Of a DNA stretch of 64,000 nucleotides, positions 45,601 through 54,276 are shown piece after piece. Position numbers and translations under genes: made by a program. Position 1 is the stretch's first letter; each line of letters starts with the position of its first letter. Source of the DNA: Arthrobacter sp. ZGTC131 (GTDB taxonomy: Bacteria; Actinomycetota; Actinomycetes; Actinomycetales; Micrococcaceae); NCBI RefSeq assembly GCF_002929275.1, contig NZ_PJIK01000001.1, positions 62,001-126,000 on the forward strand, read 5' to 3'. The notes beneath the pieces are model-generated. The model ran no database searches and was not told the origin of the DNA. It saw only the letters and a list, made by a program, of their open reading frames with translations.

Positions 45601-46128
45601 ATGGAATCGCCCGCCGCGCCCGTTGCCGAGCCCACACAGCGGACGCAACAGACGGACTCCCCGGCGGCCTCCGCACCAGCCAGCGCGAGATTCCCCGCCA
45701 CCCGGCACCACCGCGGGATTCTGCGCTTTCCGGTCATCCGCCAGCTCATCCGGTTCACCGGAGTGGGCATCGTGTGCACGGCCACCTCGCTGGCGCTCTA
45801 CGCGCTGCTCCGGCCGTGGCTCGGGCCGCAGCTTGCCAATGCCGCCGCGCTGGTCATCACGTCCGTCATGAACACGGCGCTCAACCGGCGGCTCACGTTC
45901 AAGATCACCGATCAGCGCAGGGCGGGCCGGGACCATCTCAACGGCCTGGTCCTGATCCTCGTGGCCCTGGTCATCACCGGCGGCAGCCTCGGCATACTCC
46001 ACTGGCTCCGGCCGGACGCCAGCGTGGCCGACGAACTACTGACCACCACGCTGTCCGGGTTCCTCGCCACCGCGGTCCGGTTCACGCTGCTCCGGCACTG
46101 GATCTTCCGGCGCGCCCGGCACCGCTAG
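45601..46128 (+). CDS. GtrA-family membrane protein
   Basis: 175 aa with four predicted membrane helices: FVIRQLIRFTGVGIVCTATSLAL-like first helix (near residue 45), LVITSVMNTALNRRLTF, HLNGLVLILVALVITGG and TTTLSGFLATAVRFTLLRHWIF. GtrA proteins move undecaprenyl-phosphate-linked sugars across the membrane for cell-wall glycan decoration. An Ala/Pro/Thr-rich N-terminal extension of about 35 residues precedes the first helix. AAAGG ribosome site; 34 bp after the FAH gene, possibly the same transcript. It is convergent with the nad operon. Confidence 0.9.
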   Translation: MESPAAPVAEPTQRTQQTDSPAASAPASARFPATRHHRGILRFPVIRQLIRFTGVGIVCTATSLALYALLRPWLGPQLANAAALVITSVMNTALNRRLTFKITDQRRAGRDHLNGLVLILVALVITGGSLGILHWLRPDASVADELLTTTLSGFLATAVRFTLLRHWIFRRARHR

Positions 46129-46149
46129 TCGCGCACCGAACGCTGCTAC

Positions 46150-47313
46150 CTAGTTGGGAACGTGGCCCAGGTTCCGCACGCTTCCGACGGCGGCCGTCAC
46201 CGCGGCGGCGGCGGTCTCCAGGTCCGCTGCGGTCACCGAGGAATCAAAACTGAACCGGACCGCCGTCTGGGCAACCTCGGCCGGGATCCCCAGGGCCACG
46301 AGCACGGGCGACGGCGCATCCGATCCGGCAGCGCAGGCCGAACCGCTGGAGCAGACCACGCCTTGGCGTTCCAGCTCCAGGAGCACCGACTCGCCGCTGG
46401 TTCCGGGGAAGCAGAACGATGCCACGGACGGCAGCCGTTCGGACGGATGGCCTGTCAGCACGGCGCCGGGAACACGGTCCAGCACGGCGCTGATGAATTT
46501 GTCCCGCAACCCCGTGACCCGTTCCGCGAGCGCGGCCTGGCCGGCGTGCGCCAGCGTGAGCGCGGCGGCAAGGCCCACGGCCCCCGCCACATTCTCCGTT
46601 CCGGAACGCCGGCCGCGCTCCTGCCCGCCGCCGTGCACCAGGGGCTCCGCCTTCGTCCGGCCGCGGACGAACAGCACGCCGGAGCCTTTGGGCGCGCCGA
46701 GCTTGTGCCCGGAAATGCTCAGGGCGTCCACGCCCAGCGCCTTCACGTCAACCGGGAGCCACCCGGCGGCCTGCACGGCGTCGGTATGGAAGGGAATGCC
46801 ACGCGCCCGGGTCAAGGCTGCGAGCGCCGCGACCGGCTGGACCGTCCCCACCTCGTTGTTGGCGTACATGATGCTGACCAGCGCGGTTTCGGGCCGGAGC
46901 ACCGCGGCCAGTGCCCCGGCGGTCACCGTACCGTAGGTGTCCACGGGCGCCACGTCCACCGTGAACCCGTGAAAACGTTCGAGATAGCGCGCTGACTCTT
47001 CCACTGCCGGGTGTTCGACGGCGCTGATCACCACGCGGTTCAGCGCGGGGTCCGCGGCCTGCCGTGCCAGCGCGATTCCCTTGACCGCCATGTTGTCAGC
47101 CTCCGTGCCGCCCGAAGTGAACGTCACCTCCGCGGCGCGGCAGCCCAGCACCTTCGCCACCGATTTGCGCGCCTCCTCGAGCGCCCGGGCGGCGGCGTCG
47201 CCCAGCGAATGGTGGCTCGACGGATTGCCGAACTCACCGGTAAGGAAGGGCCACATGGCCTCCAGCACCTCGCGGCGGACGGGTGTGGTGGCAGCTGCGT
47301 CGAGGAAGATCAT
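46150..47313 (-). CDS. Cysteine desulfurase (NifS/IscS-type)
   Basis: PLP enzyme that takes sulfur from cysteine for Fe-S cluster assembly, 387 aa. PLP lysine in SISGHKLGAPKGSGVLF (about 200) and persulfide loop VVCSSGSACAAGSDAP (about 320). Also GGTEADNMAVKG near residue 70. As last gene of nadA-nadB-nadC, spaced 7 bp from nadC, it likely supplies sulfur for the Fe-S cluster in NadA, the arrangement seen with nifS-like genes in other nad operons. The gene order is evidence for function but it may serve other clusters too. Confidence 0.94.
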   Translation of the reverse strand: MIFLDAAATTPVRREVLEAMWPFLTGEFGNPSSHHSLGDAAARALEEARKSVAKVLGCRAAEVTFTSGGTEADNMAVKGIALARQAADPALNRVVISAVEHPAVEESARYLERFHGFTVDVAPVDTYGTVTAGALAAVLRPETALVSIMYANNEVGTVQPVAALAALTRARGIPFHTDAVQAAGWLPVDVKALGVDALSISGHKLGAPKGSGVLFVRGRTKAEPLVHGGGQERGRRSGTENVAGAVGLAAALTLAHAGQAALAERVTGLRDKFISAVLDRVPGAVLTGHPSERLPSVASFCFPGTSGESVLLELERQGVVCSSGSACAAGSDAPSPVLVALGIPAEVAQTAVRFSFDSSVTAADLETAAAAVTAAVGSVRNLGHVPN

Positions 47314-47320
47314 GGCAGGC

Positions 47321-48193
47321 TCAGCTGACCGTCAGCTCGACGTCCAGGCCGAGGTCCAGTGCCGTGACGCTGTGGGTGAGTGCTCCGATGGAGATGACGT
47401 CCACCCCGGCGGCTGCAATGTCCGCAACGGTTCCCAGGTTGACGTTGCCGCTGGCCTCCACCACGGCCCGGCCGCCGACCTGCCGGACACCGGCCCGCAG
47501 TTCTTCGAGCGTGAAGTTGTCCAGCATGATGGTGTCCACCCCGGCGGCGAGGACGGGTTCGATCTGGTCGGCGCTGTCCACTTCCACTTCGAAGTGCGTG
47601 GTGTGCCCGAGCTGGGCCTTCGCTTCCGCCAGCAGCGCGGTCAGCCTGCCCGGATCGCCCCCGGTCATCACGGCGAGGTGGTTGTCCTTCGCCAGCACGG
47701 CGTCGGAAAGGCTGTACCGGTGGTTGGCTCCGCCGCCGCACCGCACCGCATAGCGTTCGAGGACGCGCAGGCCGGGCGTGGTCTTCCGGGTGTCCGTGAT
47801 CCGGGCCTTGGTGCCGCCCACCAGCGCCACGAACTCCGCGGTCCGGGTGGCAATGGCGCTCATCCGCTGCGCCAGGTTGAGGCCCACCCGTTCGGCGAGC
47901 AGCACGCTGCGCGCCCGTCCGCTGACCCGCGCGAGCTTGGTCCCGGCGTCGAACGGCTGGCCGTCGGCGACGAGCAGTTCCACCTGGGTGTCCGGGTCGA
48001 TCAGCTGCATGGCGTCCCTGAACACGGTGCCACCGCTGAAGACTCCCGGAACACGGGCATTCAGCACCGCGGTGGCCCGGGCCTCGGCCGGAATGAGCAG
48101 CTGCGAGGTGATGTCACCGCTGGGGGCATCCTCCGCGAAGGCCCGCTCCAGGATCTCCCGGACGGGTGCTGCGGGAAGGGTCAGGCTAGTCAT
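47321..48193 (-). CDS. nadC: Nicotinate-nucleotide pyrophosphorylase (quinolinate phosphoribosyltransferase)
   Basis: Converts quinolinate and PRPP to nicotinate mononucleotide with loss of CO2, third step of de novo NAD synthesis. 290 aa. Seen: EDAPSGDITSQLLIP near residue 20, ARITDTRKTTPGLRVLERYAVRCGGGANHRYSL near 130-160, and PVLAAGVDTIMLDNFTLEELR with AVVEASGNVNLGTVADIA near the C-terminus. Its start overlaps the end of nadB by 8 bp, indicating coupled translation. Confidence 0.97.
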   Translation of the reverse strand: MTSLTLPAAPVREILERAFAEDAPSGDITSQLLIPAEARATAVLNARVPGVFSGGTVFRDAMQLIDPDTQVELLVADGQPFDAGTKLARVSGRARSVLLAERVGLNLAQRMSAIATRTAEFVALVGGTKARITDTRKTTPGLRVLERYAVRCGGGANHRYSLSDAVLAKDNHLAVMTGGDPGRLTALLAEAKAQLGHTTHFEVEVDSADQIEPVLAAGVDTIMLDNFTLEELRAGVRQVGGRAVVEASGNVNLGTVADIAAAGVDVISIGALTHSVTALDLGLDVELTVS

Positions 48194-49910
48194 GGACGAG
48201 GCTCGCTTTCCGGGTCATTCTGTAACGTTTGTCAATGTCTTCGGCCGTTGCGGCCTCCGGCCTGCCGTCGTCGCGGTAGTGCGCCCCGAGCGAGGTCCTC
48301 CGCTCCCTGGCGGCGTGTACCAGCAACTGGGCAGCCAGCAACAGGTTGGCGTCCTCGTGCTCCCGCGGGTCCTCGGCGTCCGGCACGTTGTGGGGACGTA
48401 CGACGGCGGCCCACGCCGCAAGCGCGGCCCCCGCCTCGCGCAGCTGCCCACCGGTGCGAAGCACCCCGGCGTTCGCCGTCATCAGCCGCCGCAGCTCTCC
48501 CCGCGAAAACGCCCCAGGCCGGGCAAAGGAAGCCTCGAAAGGCCCAGGAGCAGGTGCAGCCTCGAACTCCCAAGCAGGAAAATCGCCGTCAGGCGACGCC
48601 CCGACGCAACCACCGTCAGCCGAAGACTCACGCTGCTCGGCAAGGAAAGCCTCAACAGCCCGCCGCCCGAAGACCAGTCCCTCCAGCAGGGAATTGCTGG
48701 CCAAGCGGTTGGCGCCCTGAACCCCGGTGCATGCCACCTCGCCGGCGGCGAAGAGCCCGGGCACGGTGGTGCGGCCGTGCAGGTCGGTGGACACACCGCC
48801 CATCCAGTAGTGCGCGGCCGGCGCCACGGGAACCAGTTCCCGCGTCCAGTCGATGCCGGCCTCCCGGGTGCGCCGCGTGATCGTCGGGAAGCGCTTCTCC
48901 AGGAATCCCGGACCTTTCGCGGCCTCGATGACGCGGGCGTCGAGGTAGACGTGGCCGGTGGGATTGCCGAGTGCAGCGAGGTGCAGGGCAACGCTGCGCG
49001 AGACGACGTCCCGCGGGGCGAGTTCGGCGTCCGCGTGGTAGTCCTGCATGAACCGGCGGCCCTCCGCATCCACGAGGATTGCACCCTCGCCGCGGACCGC
49101 CTCGGAGATCAGCAGCGGGTCCTGGTTGGCTTCCGCCTCGGCTGCCTCGGCGGCCCCGACCGTGCGGACCATGCAGGTGGGGTGGAACTGGAAGAACTCA
49201 AGATCCGCAACCGCCGCTCCGGCGCGCCACGCCAGGGCCAGTCCGTCGGCGGTGGCGACGGACGGGTTGGTGGTCTGGGCAAACAACTGTCCCGCTCCGC
49301 CGGTGGCCAGCAGGACAGCGTCGGCCTGCATCGTCTTCGGCTGGCCGTCATGGAAACATTCAACTCCCGTCACGCGCCGTCCGGACTGGACCAGCGCAGT
49401 GACACGCGCATGGCCCAGCAGCCGGATCCGTCCGGACGCCTGGGCCGACAGCACGGCGCAGATGAGGGCATTTGCTATCCCCGCGCCGGTGGCATCGCCG
49501 CCGGCGTGCAGGATGCGCGGCGCCGAGTGGGCGGCTTCGAGCCCCAAGGCGGGATCGCCGTCGTCGTCCAGGTCAAAACGCACGCCGAAGCGCCCAAGTC
49601 CGGCGATGTCCCGGCGCGCTTCGGTGCACAGCACCCGGACAGCGTCCGGGTTGCAGTGGCCGGCCCCGGCCTGGAGAGTATCGGCGATGTGCGCGGCCAC
49701 GGTGTCCCCCGGCGCCGGCTCGTCCAAAACCGCCGAAATGCCGCCCTGGGCATAGTACGTGTTGCTGTCCGCGAGCGCGCCCTTGGTCAGCAGCACCACG
49801 TCAGCGCCGGCGTCCGCGGCGAGCAGTGCACCGTAGAGGCCGGCGATGCCGCTGCCGACGACGATCAGCCGCGCCCGCCCGGGGCTCCCGGTTCCGCTGG
49901 AGGTCATCAT
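48186..49910 (-). CDS. nadB: L-aspartate oxidase
   Basis: FAD enzyme oxidising aspartate to iminoaspartate for quinolinate. 574 aa. FAD-binding LIVVGSGIAGLYGALLAADAG near residue 15-35, NTYYAQGGISAVL, HAGGDATGAGIANAL, the SEAVRGEGAILVDAEGRRFM active segment and AAHYWMGGVSTDLHGRTTVPGLFAAGEVACTGVQGANRLASNSLLEGLVFG are seen. The last 120 residues are a helical tail typical of L-aspartate oxidases. It sits 19 bp after nadA. Confidence 0.97.
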   Translation of the reverse strand: MMTSSGTGSPGRARLIVVGSGIAGLYGALLAADAGADVVLLTKGALADSNTYYAQGGISAVLDEPAPGDTVAAHIADTLQAGAGHCNPDAVRVLCTEARRDIAGLGRFGVRFDLDDDGDPALGLEAAHSAPRILHAGGDATGAGIANALICAVLSAQASGRIRLLGHARVTALVQSGRRVTGVECFHDGQPKTMQADAVLLATGGAGQLFAQTTNPSVATADGLALAWRAGAAVADLEFFQFHPTCMVRTVGAAEAAEAEANQDPLLISEAVRGEGAILVDAEGRRFMQDYHADAELAPRDVVSRSVALHLAALGNPTGHVYLDARVIEAAKGPGFLEKRFPTITRRTREAGIDWTRELVPVAPAAHYWMGGVSTDLHGRTTVPGLFAAGEVACTGVQGANRLASNSLLEGLVFGRRAVEAFLAEQRESSADGGCVGASPDGDFPAWEFEAAPAPGPFEASFARPGAFSRGELRRLMTANAGVLRTGGQLREAGAALAAWAAVVRPHNVPDAEDPREHEDANLLLAAQLLVHAARERRTSLGAHYRDDGRPEAATAEDIDKRYRMTRKASLVHD

Positions 49911-49929
49911 GCGGGGCTCATTTCGGGTC

Positions 49930-51240
49930 TCATTGCGGCTTTGCGGCCAGCATGCGCTCCAAGGCGGTTCTGGCGTCCTGCTGCACGGCGTCGTCCACGG
50001 TGATGCGGTTAACCACGCGGCCCGCTACGAGTTCCTCGAGCACCCAGGCCAGGTAGCCCGGATGGATCCGGTACATGGTGGAGCACGGGCAGATCACGGG
50101 GTCCAGGCAGAAGATGGTGTGCTGCGGATACTGGGCCGCGAGGCGGTTGACCATGTTGATCTCGGTGCCGATCGCGAACACCGTGGGCTCCTCCGCAGCG
50201 GCTATTGCCTTCTGGATGAAGTCCGTGGATCCGGCGGAGTCCGCTGCGTCCACCACTTCCATGGGGCATTCGGGGTGCACGATCACCTGGACGCCCGGGA
50301 AGTCGGCACGGGCCTTCTCGATCTGCGCCACCGAGAAGCGCTTGTGCACCGAGCAGAAGCCGTGCCAGAGGATCACCTGGGAGTCCAGCAGGGCCTGCTC
50401 GTCGTTCCCGCCGAGTTCCTTGCGCGGGTTCCACATGGGCATCTGCTCCAGCGGGACGCCCAGCGCCTTGGCCGTGTTGCGACCCAGGTGCTGGTCCGGG
50501 AAGAACAGGACGCGCTGGCCGCGCTCGAAGGCCCATTCCAGGACCGTCTTGGCGTTCGATGAGGTGCAGACGATGCCGCCGTGCCGCCCGCAGAAGGCCT
50601 TCAGCGCGGCTGAAGAATTCATGTAGGTGACGGGGATGACCGGAACCCGGCCCTCGGCGTCGGGCTCGGTGCCGAAGATTTCCTCCAGCTGCTCCCAGCA
50701 GTCCTCCACGGAATCCGCGTCCGCCATGTCCGCCATGGAGCACCCGGCGGCCAGGTTGGGCAGGATGACGGCCTGTTCCGGCGTCGAGAGGGTGTCGGCG
50801 GTTTCCGCCATGAAATGCACGCCGCAGAACACGATCGCCTCGGCGTCCGGGCGGGTCAGGGCGGCGTTGGCCAGCTGGAAGGAGTCCCCGACGAAATCGG
50901 CGTACTGCACCACTTCGTCGCGCTGGTAGAAATGGCCCAGAATCACGGCGCGGTCGCCGAGCGTGGCCTTGGCGGCGCGGATCCGGGCGTCGAGCTCGGC
51001 GTCGCCGGCCAGCTTGTACTCCTCGGGGAGCTGGCCCTGGCGCGGCGTGGACGGCGGGGCAACGTCGGCGCTGGAGGCTCCAGGACCGTACGCCGGGATG
51101 CCGGCCAGCGCTTCCGCGAGGTCATAGTCCCAGGGGCCCTTGGCCAGGGCCGGGCTGCAGGTGCTGCCGGCAGCGGCGGCGCGGCCCTTCTCGGCCTGTT
51201 CACGCGTGATCAGCTGAATTGCCGTATTGACGCTGCTCAT
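49930..51240 (-). CDS. nadA: Quinolinate synthase
   Basis: Condenses iminoaspartate with dihydroxyacetone phosphate to quinolinate using a [4Fe-4S] cluster. 436 aa, the long actinobacterial form with an N-terminal tail of about 75 residues. The three cluster cysteines appear in LAAGCSMADMAD, VIVHPECPMEVV and VICPCSTMYRIHPGYL. Its ATG overlaps the end of the upstream NUDIX regulator gene (51237-51240) as ATGA. Cotranscription with regulator and desulfurase suggests coordinated control. Confidence 0.97.
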   Translation of the reverse strand: MSSVNTAIQLITREQAEKGRAAAAGSTCSPALAKGPWDYDLAEALAGIPAYGPGASSADVAPPSTPRQGQLPEEYKLAGDAELDARIRAAKATLGDRAVILGHFYQRDEVVQYADFVGDSFQLANAALTRPDAEAIVFCGVHFMAETADTLSTPEQAVILPNLAAGCSMADMADADSVEDCWEQLEEIFGTEPDAEGRVPVIPVTYMNSSAALKAFCGRHGGIVCTSSNAKTVLEWAFERGQRVLFFPDQHLGRNTAKALGVPLEQMPMWNPRKELGGNDEQALLDSQVILWHGFCSVHKRFSVAQIEKARADFPGVQVIVHPECPMEVVDAADSAGSTDFIQKAIAAAEEPTVFAIGTEINMVNRLAAQYPQHTIFCLDPVICPCSTMYRIHPGYLAWVLEELVAGRVVNRITVDDAVQQDARTALERMLAAKPQ

Positions 51241-51965
51241 GGGGTACTCCTGTTATCTGGATCAAGGCCGGGACGGCCGGTAAATCGGTAGAGGCGTGGC
51301 GGGCGGTGCTTGCCGCCCTGGAGGTATTCACCGGTTTCTTCGATTTCCGGTGTGGCTTTGACCTGGCGGCGGAAGTTGGCCGGGTCCAGCCGGGTGTCCA
51401 GGACGGCTTCGTAGACTTCCCGGACCTGGGCCAGCGTGAAGTACTCGCCCAGCAGGTGGTACGCGATCGAGCCGTAGGCGAGCTTGTTCCTGAGCCGCCA
51501 CAGCGCGTAGTCGACGATCGCGTTGTGGTCGAAGGCCAGCTCCCCCACCTTGTCCGCCCGGAACCACCGGACGTTCGCCGATTCGTCGGCGAGCGCGGCC
51601 TCGGTGGGCTGCACCAGCGCCCAGTACACAATCGAGACCACCCGCTGGGTGGGCGACCGGTGCAGGCCGCCGAAGGCATAGAGCTGTTCGAGGTAGCTGG
51701 GGGCCAGGCCCGTGGTTTCCCGCAGGTTCCGGGAGGCGGCGTCCTGCAGCGACTCCGAGTGGGTCAGCGGGCCGCCCGGGAGCGCCCAGAGGCCTTTGAA
51801 CGGCTCGCGGATCCGGCGGACCAGCGGCAGCCAGAGTGTGGGACGGCCGGAGGCCTCGCTGGGCCGAAGCGCGAAGATCACCGTGGAAATGGCGAGCGAC
51901 GGCGGAGCGGCCTGCCGCTCGGCGACGTTGGCTGAGTTGGTGTACACGCTCTTCACCCGCTTCAC
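51237..51965 (-). CDS. nrtR: NrtR-type NUDIX-winged helix repressor of NAD synthesis
   Basis: 242 aa. The N-terminal half is a NUDIX fold (WALPGGPLTHSESLQDAASRNLRETTGL); the catalytic NUDIX box is incomplete (glutamates of the usual REXXEE core are changed), in line with effector-binding only. The C-terminal half (KVGELAFDHNAIVDYALWRLRNKLAYGSIAYHLLGEYFTLAQVREVYEAVL) is the winged helix of NrtR proteins. ADP-ribose-type effectors are known to release family members from DNA. GTG start with no ideal ribosome site; nearby GTGs are alternative starts. The 15-bp palindrome 38 bp upstream is its probable site. Confidence 0.9.
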   Translation of the reverse strand: MKRVKSVYTNSANVAERQAAPPSLAISTVIFALRPSEASGRPTLWLPLVRRIREPFKGLWALPGGPLTHSESLQDAASRNLRETTGLAPSYLEQLYAFGGLHRSPTQRVVSIVYWALVQPTEAALADESANVRWFRADKVGELAFDHNAIVDYALWRLRNKLAYGSIAYHLLGEYFTLAQVREVYEAVLDTRLDPANFRRQVKATPEIEETGEYLQGGKHRPPRLYRFTGRPGLDPDNRSTP

Positions 51966-52002
51966 TGCGCATTCGGGGGTCCTGCTGACCCTCCGCTAGT
52001 TA

Positions 52003-52017
52003 TAGTCAAAATGACTA
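52003..52017. promoter_or_regulatory. Putative NrtR operator
   Basis: TAGTCA-AAA-TGACTA, a perfect 6-bp inverted repeat in an AT-rich block between nrtR and the divergent side of the Lrp gene. On the minus strand it overlaps candidate hexamers (TTGACT, TATAAC) before nrtR, suited to autorepression of nrtR-nadABC. Confidence 0.65.
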
Positions 52018-52072
52018 AAACTGATTCTACGGCCCGCCGCCCGCGGAACAAAATGTTTCGCCGATACCGGAC

Positions 52073-52552
52073 TTAGGCGCGGCCCCGGGCAGCCACAGCC
52101 TCCAGCAGGGGAAGCGTCCTGCCCTCGAAATGGGTGTTGAGGACAATCACCGAGGACGACCGCAGCACGGTCCTGGTGGCGATCATCGCATCGAGCACGC
52201 GCTGGAGGTCCGGGTTGGAGCGGGCGGCAATGCGCGCCATCAGGTCCGAACTGCCGGAGACAGTATGGATCTCGATCAGTTCTGGAATCTCGGCGAGCGC
52301 CGCCACCACGGCATCGTGCCCCAGGTCCTGGTTGATGGTCAGCGAGCAGAAGGCAACCACCGGGAAGCCGAAATGGGAGGGGTCGGGGTGGGGCACCCAG
52401 GAACCGATCACGCCGCCTTCCGCCATCCGGTCCAGCCGCGACTGGACGGTGGCCCGCGCGATCTTGAGCACCCGGGAGGCCTCCAGGACGGAAGCACGCG
52501 GCGCATCGGTGAAGAATCGGACAATTTTGGCGTCCAGTGCATCCACGTTCAT
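52073..52552 (-). CDS. Lrp/AsnC-family transcriptional regulator
   Basis: 159 aa. Helix-turn-helix segment ALDAKIVRFFTDAPRASVLEASRVLKIARATVQSRLDRMAEGGVI at residues 5-50, then the RAM/ACT-like effector domain (VVAFCSLTINQDLGHDAVVAALAEIPELIEIHTVSGSSDLMARI). Start set at ATG of MNVDALDAK; the 22 residues before it are not conserved-looking. It is divergent from the amino acid permease (177 bp), and a 2-oxoacid dehydrogenase cluster follows the permease, a BkdR-like context. Confidence 0.93.
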   Translation of the reverse strand: MNVDALDAKIVRFFTDAPRASVLEASRVLKIARATVQSRLDRMAEGGVIGSWVPHPDPSHFGFPVVAFCSLTINQDLGHDAVVAALAEIPELIEIHTVSGSSDLMARIAARSNPDLQRVLDAMIATRTVLRSSSVIVLNTHFEGRTLPLLEAVAARGRA

Positions 52553-52680
52553 CAGCTTTTCCCGTCCTTGGATATCCGTCAACACAAAGTGCTGCCACCT
52601 GGGCCATGCCTTGAGCAAACTGAATCCAGTTTCTCACGTGCCCGGGCTGTGGCATTCCCGGCGAGGCGGTAGATTCGAAT

Positions 52681-52695
52681 GGTCCCAAAAGGACC
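52681..52695. promoter_or_regulatory. Inverted repeat in the Lrp-permease intergenic region
   Basis: GGTCC-CAAAA-GGACC, 5-bp arms, 34 bp before the permease start. A candidate Lrp-type binding site or 5' hairpin; no functional evidence beyond position. Confidence 0.4.
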
Positions 52696-52729
52696 CCCTG
52701 TTTTCACCAACCCCAAGAAGGTACGCAGC

Positions 52730-54127
52730 ATGACGATGAAGTCCACGGCGGAGCGACCGGCAGTAGAACTCAGCCACAACATGAAACCCCGCCAACTGAC
52801 CATGATGGGACTGGGCAGCGCAATCGGCGCCGGTCTCTTCCTGGGATCCGGGGCCGGCATCCAGGCCGCCGGCCCGGCCGTCCTGATCTCCTACCTCGTT
52901 GCCGGCACACTGATCATCCTGGTGATGTGGGCACTCGGCGAGATGGCGGCGGCAAACCCCAACAGCGGCGCCTTCTCCGTCTATGCCGAGAGGGCCATGG
53001 GCAAGACGGCCGGGGCCACGGTGGGCTGGCTGTGGTGGCTCCAACTCGTGGTGGTCATCGCCGCCGAGGCCCTCGGCGCCGCAGGGCTGCTGTTCTCGGT
53101 GTGGCCGGTCATCCCGGTCTGGGCGCTCGCGCTGGTGTTCATGGTGGTGTTCACGGCCATCAACCTGGTTGGCGTGAAGAACTTCGGCGAGTTTGAATTC
53201 TGGTTCGCCATCCTCAAGGTCGCCGCGATCGTGATTTTCCTGGGCATCGGCGGCGCCCTGCTCTTCGGGCTCCTGCCCGACGTCGCCTCGCCCGGCCTCA
53301 GCAACATCGCCACGGATTTCGCTCCGGCAGGCCTGGGCGGCATAGCGACGGCCCTGTTCGTGGTGATTTTCGCGTTCGGCGGGACGGAAATCGTCAGTGT
53401 CGCCGCCGCCGAAACAGAGGACCCGGAGCACAGCGTGGCCAAGGCCATCCGGACCGTGGTGTGGCGGATCCTGGTGTTCTACATCGGGTCCGTGTTCGTC
53501 ATCGCGGCGGTCCTTCCCGCCACCTCGGGCGCGCTGGCGTCGCCGTTTGCAGGTGTCCTGGACGCCGCGCGCATTCCCGGCGCCAGCACGGCGATCACCC
53601 TCGTGGCCGTCGTCGCGCTCCTGTCCGCACTGAACGCCAACCTTTACGGGGCGTCCCGCATGGTCTACTCGCTCTCTGAACGCGGCGAGGCGCCGGCCAT
53701 CCTGTCGCGGCTCAGCGGCGCAAAGGTGCCCATGGTCGCCGTCGGCGTGTCAGTTGCCTTCGGCTTCATCGCCACCGTCCTGGAACTGCTGTTTCCGGAG
53801 AAGATCCTGCCGGCGCTGTTCCAGCTCGTCGGTTCAACCTGCCTGGTGGTGTGGGGCACCGCCCTCGTCTCCCAGCTGATCCTGCGCCGGCGCGCGGACC
53901 GCGAGGGAACTCCCCTGCCCCTGCGGATGAAGGGTTTCCCCGGCCTGACGGTGTTCGGCCTGGTGCTCCTTGGCGTGATCTTCGCGGTTGGACTGAGCGC
54001 CGAGAGCAGCCGGATCCAGCTGATCAGCACCGTCCTGCTGATTGCCGGCATTGCCGCAGCCTGCTGGGCGGGGGCCAGGTTCACGGCTTCCCGTGACGCC
54101 GTCCGCGCCGGTTCCGCAAGGGACTAG
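52730..54127 (+). CDS. Amino acid permease (APC superfamily)
   Basis: 465 aa, about twelve membrane helices. Start at MTMKSTAERP after AAGAAGG. The first helix has the APC signature LTMMGLGSAIGAGLFLGSGAGI, then FAFGGTEIVSVAAAETEDPEHSVAKAIRTVVWRI and ALSALNANLYGASRMVYSLSERGEAP, typical of the AAT (aromatic/GABA/proline permease) subfamily. Likely imports an amino acid by proton or sodium symport, perhaps the source of the 2-oxoacid used by the next operon, and under control of the divergent Lrp protein. A terminator follows. Confidence 0.94.
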   Translation: MTMKSTAERPAVELSHNMKPRQLTMMGLGSAIGAGLFLGSGAGIQAAGPAVLISYLVAGTLIILVMWALGEMAAANPNSGAFSVYAERAMGKTAGATVGWLWWLQLVVVIAAEALGAAGLLFSVWPVIPVWALALVFMVVFTAINLVGVKNFGEFEFWFAILKVAAIVIFLGIGGALLFGLLPDVASPGLSNIATDFAPAGLGGIATALFVVIFAFGGTEIVSVAAAETEDPEHSVAKAIRTVVWRILVFYIGSVFVIAAVLPATSGALASPFAGVLDAARIPGASTAITLVAVVALLSALNANLYGASRMVYSLSERGEAPAILSRLSGAKVPMVAVGVSVAFGFIATVLELLFPEKILPALFQLVGSTCLVVWGTALVSQLILRRRADREGTPLPLRMKGFPGLTVFGLVLLGVIFAVGLSAESSRIQLISTVLLIAGIAAACWAGARFTASRDAVRAGSARD

Positions 54128-54158
54128 CACCCGGCCGGACGCCCGGCCCAACACCCTG

Positions 54159-54191
54159 GGGAGGGGCTGCACAGTTTGTGCAGCCCCTCCC
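54159..54191 (+). terminator. Terminator of the amino acid permease
   Basis: Perfect 14-bp stem (54159-54172 with 54178-54191) with AGTTT loop, then GCGTTTAA. Confidence 0.85.
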
Positions 54192-54276
54192 GCGTTTAAC
54201 TGTGCAGAACTGACAGTCTGATCAGCGTCCGCGCAGCTGATTGCCCGCCGACTTGGCGGTGACTAGGGTCACAGCT

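Noticed and set aside
47778-50003. A 741-residue plus-strand frame antisense to nadB and nadC
   Set aside because: Shadow of well-supported NadB/NadC proteins.
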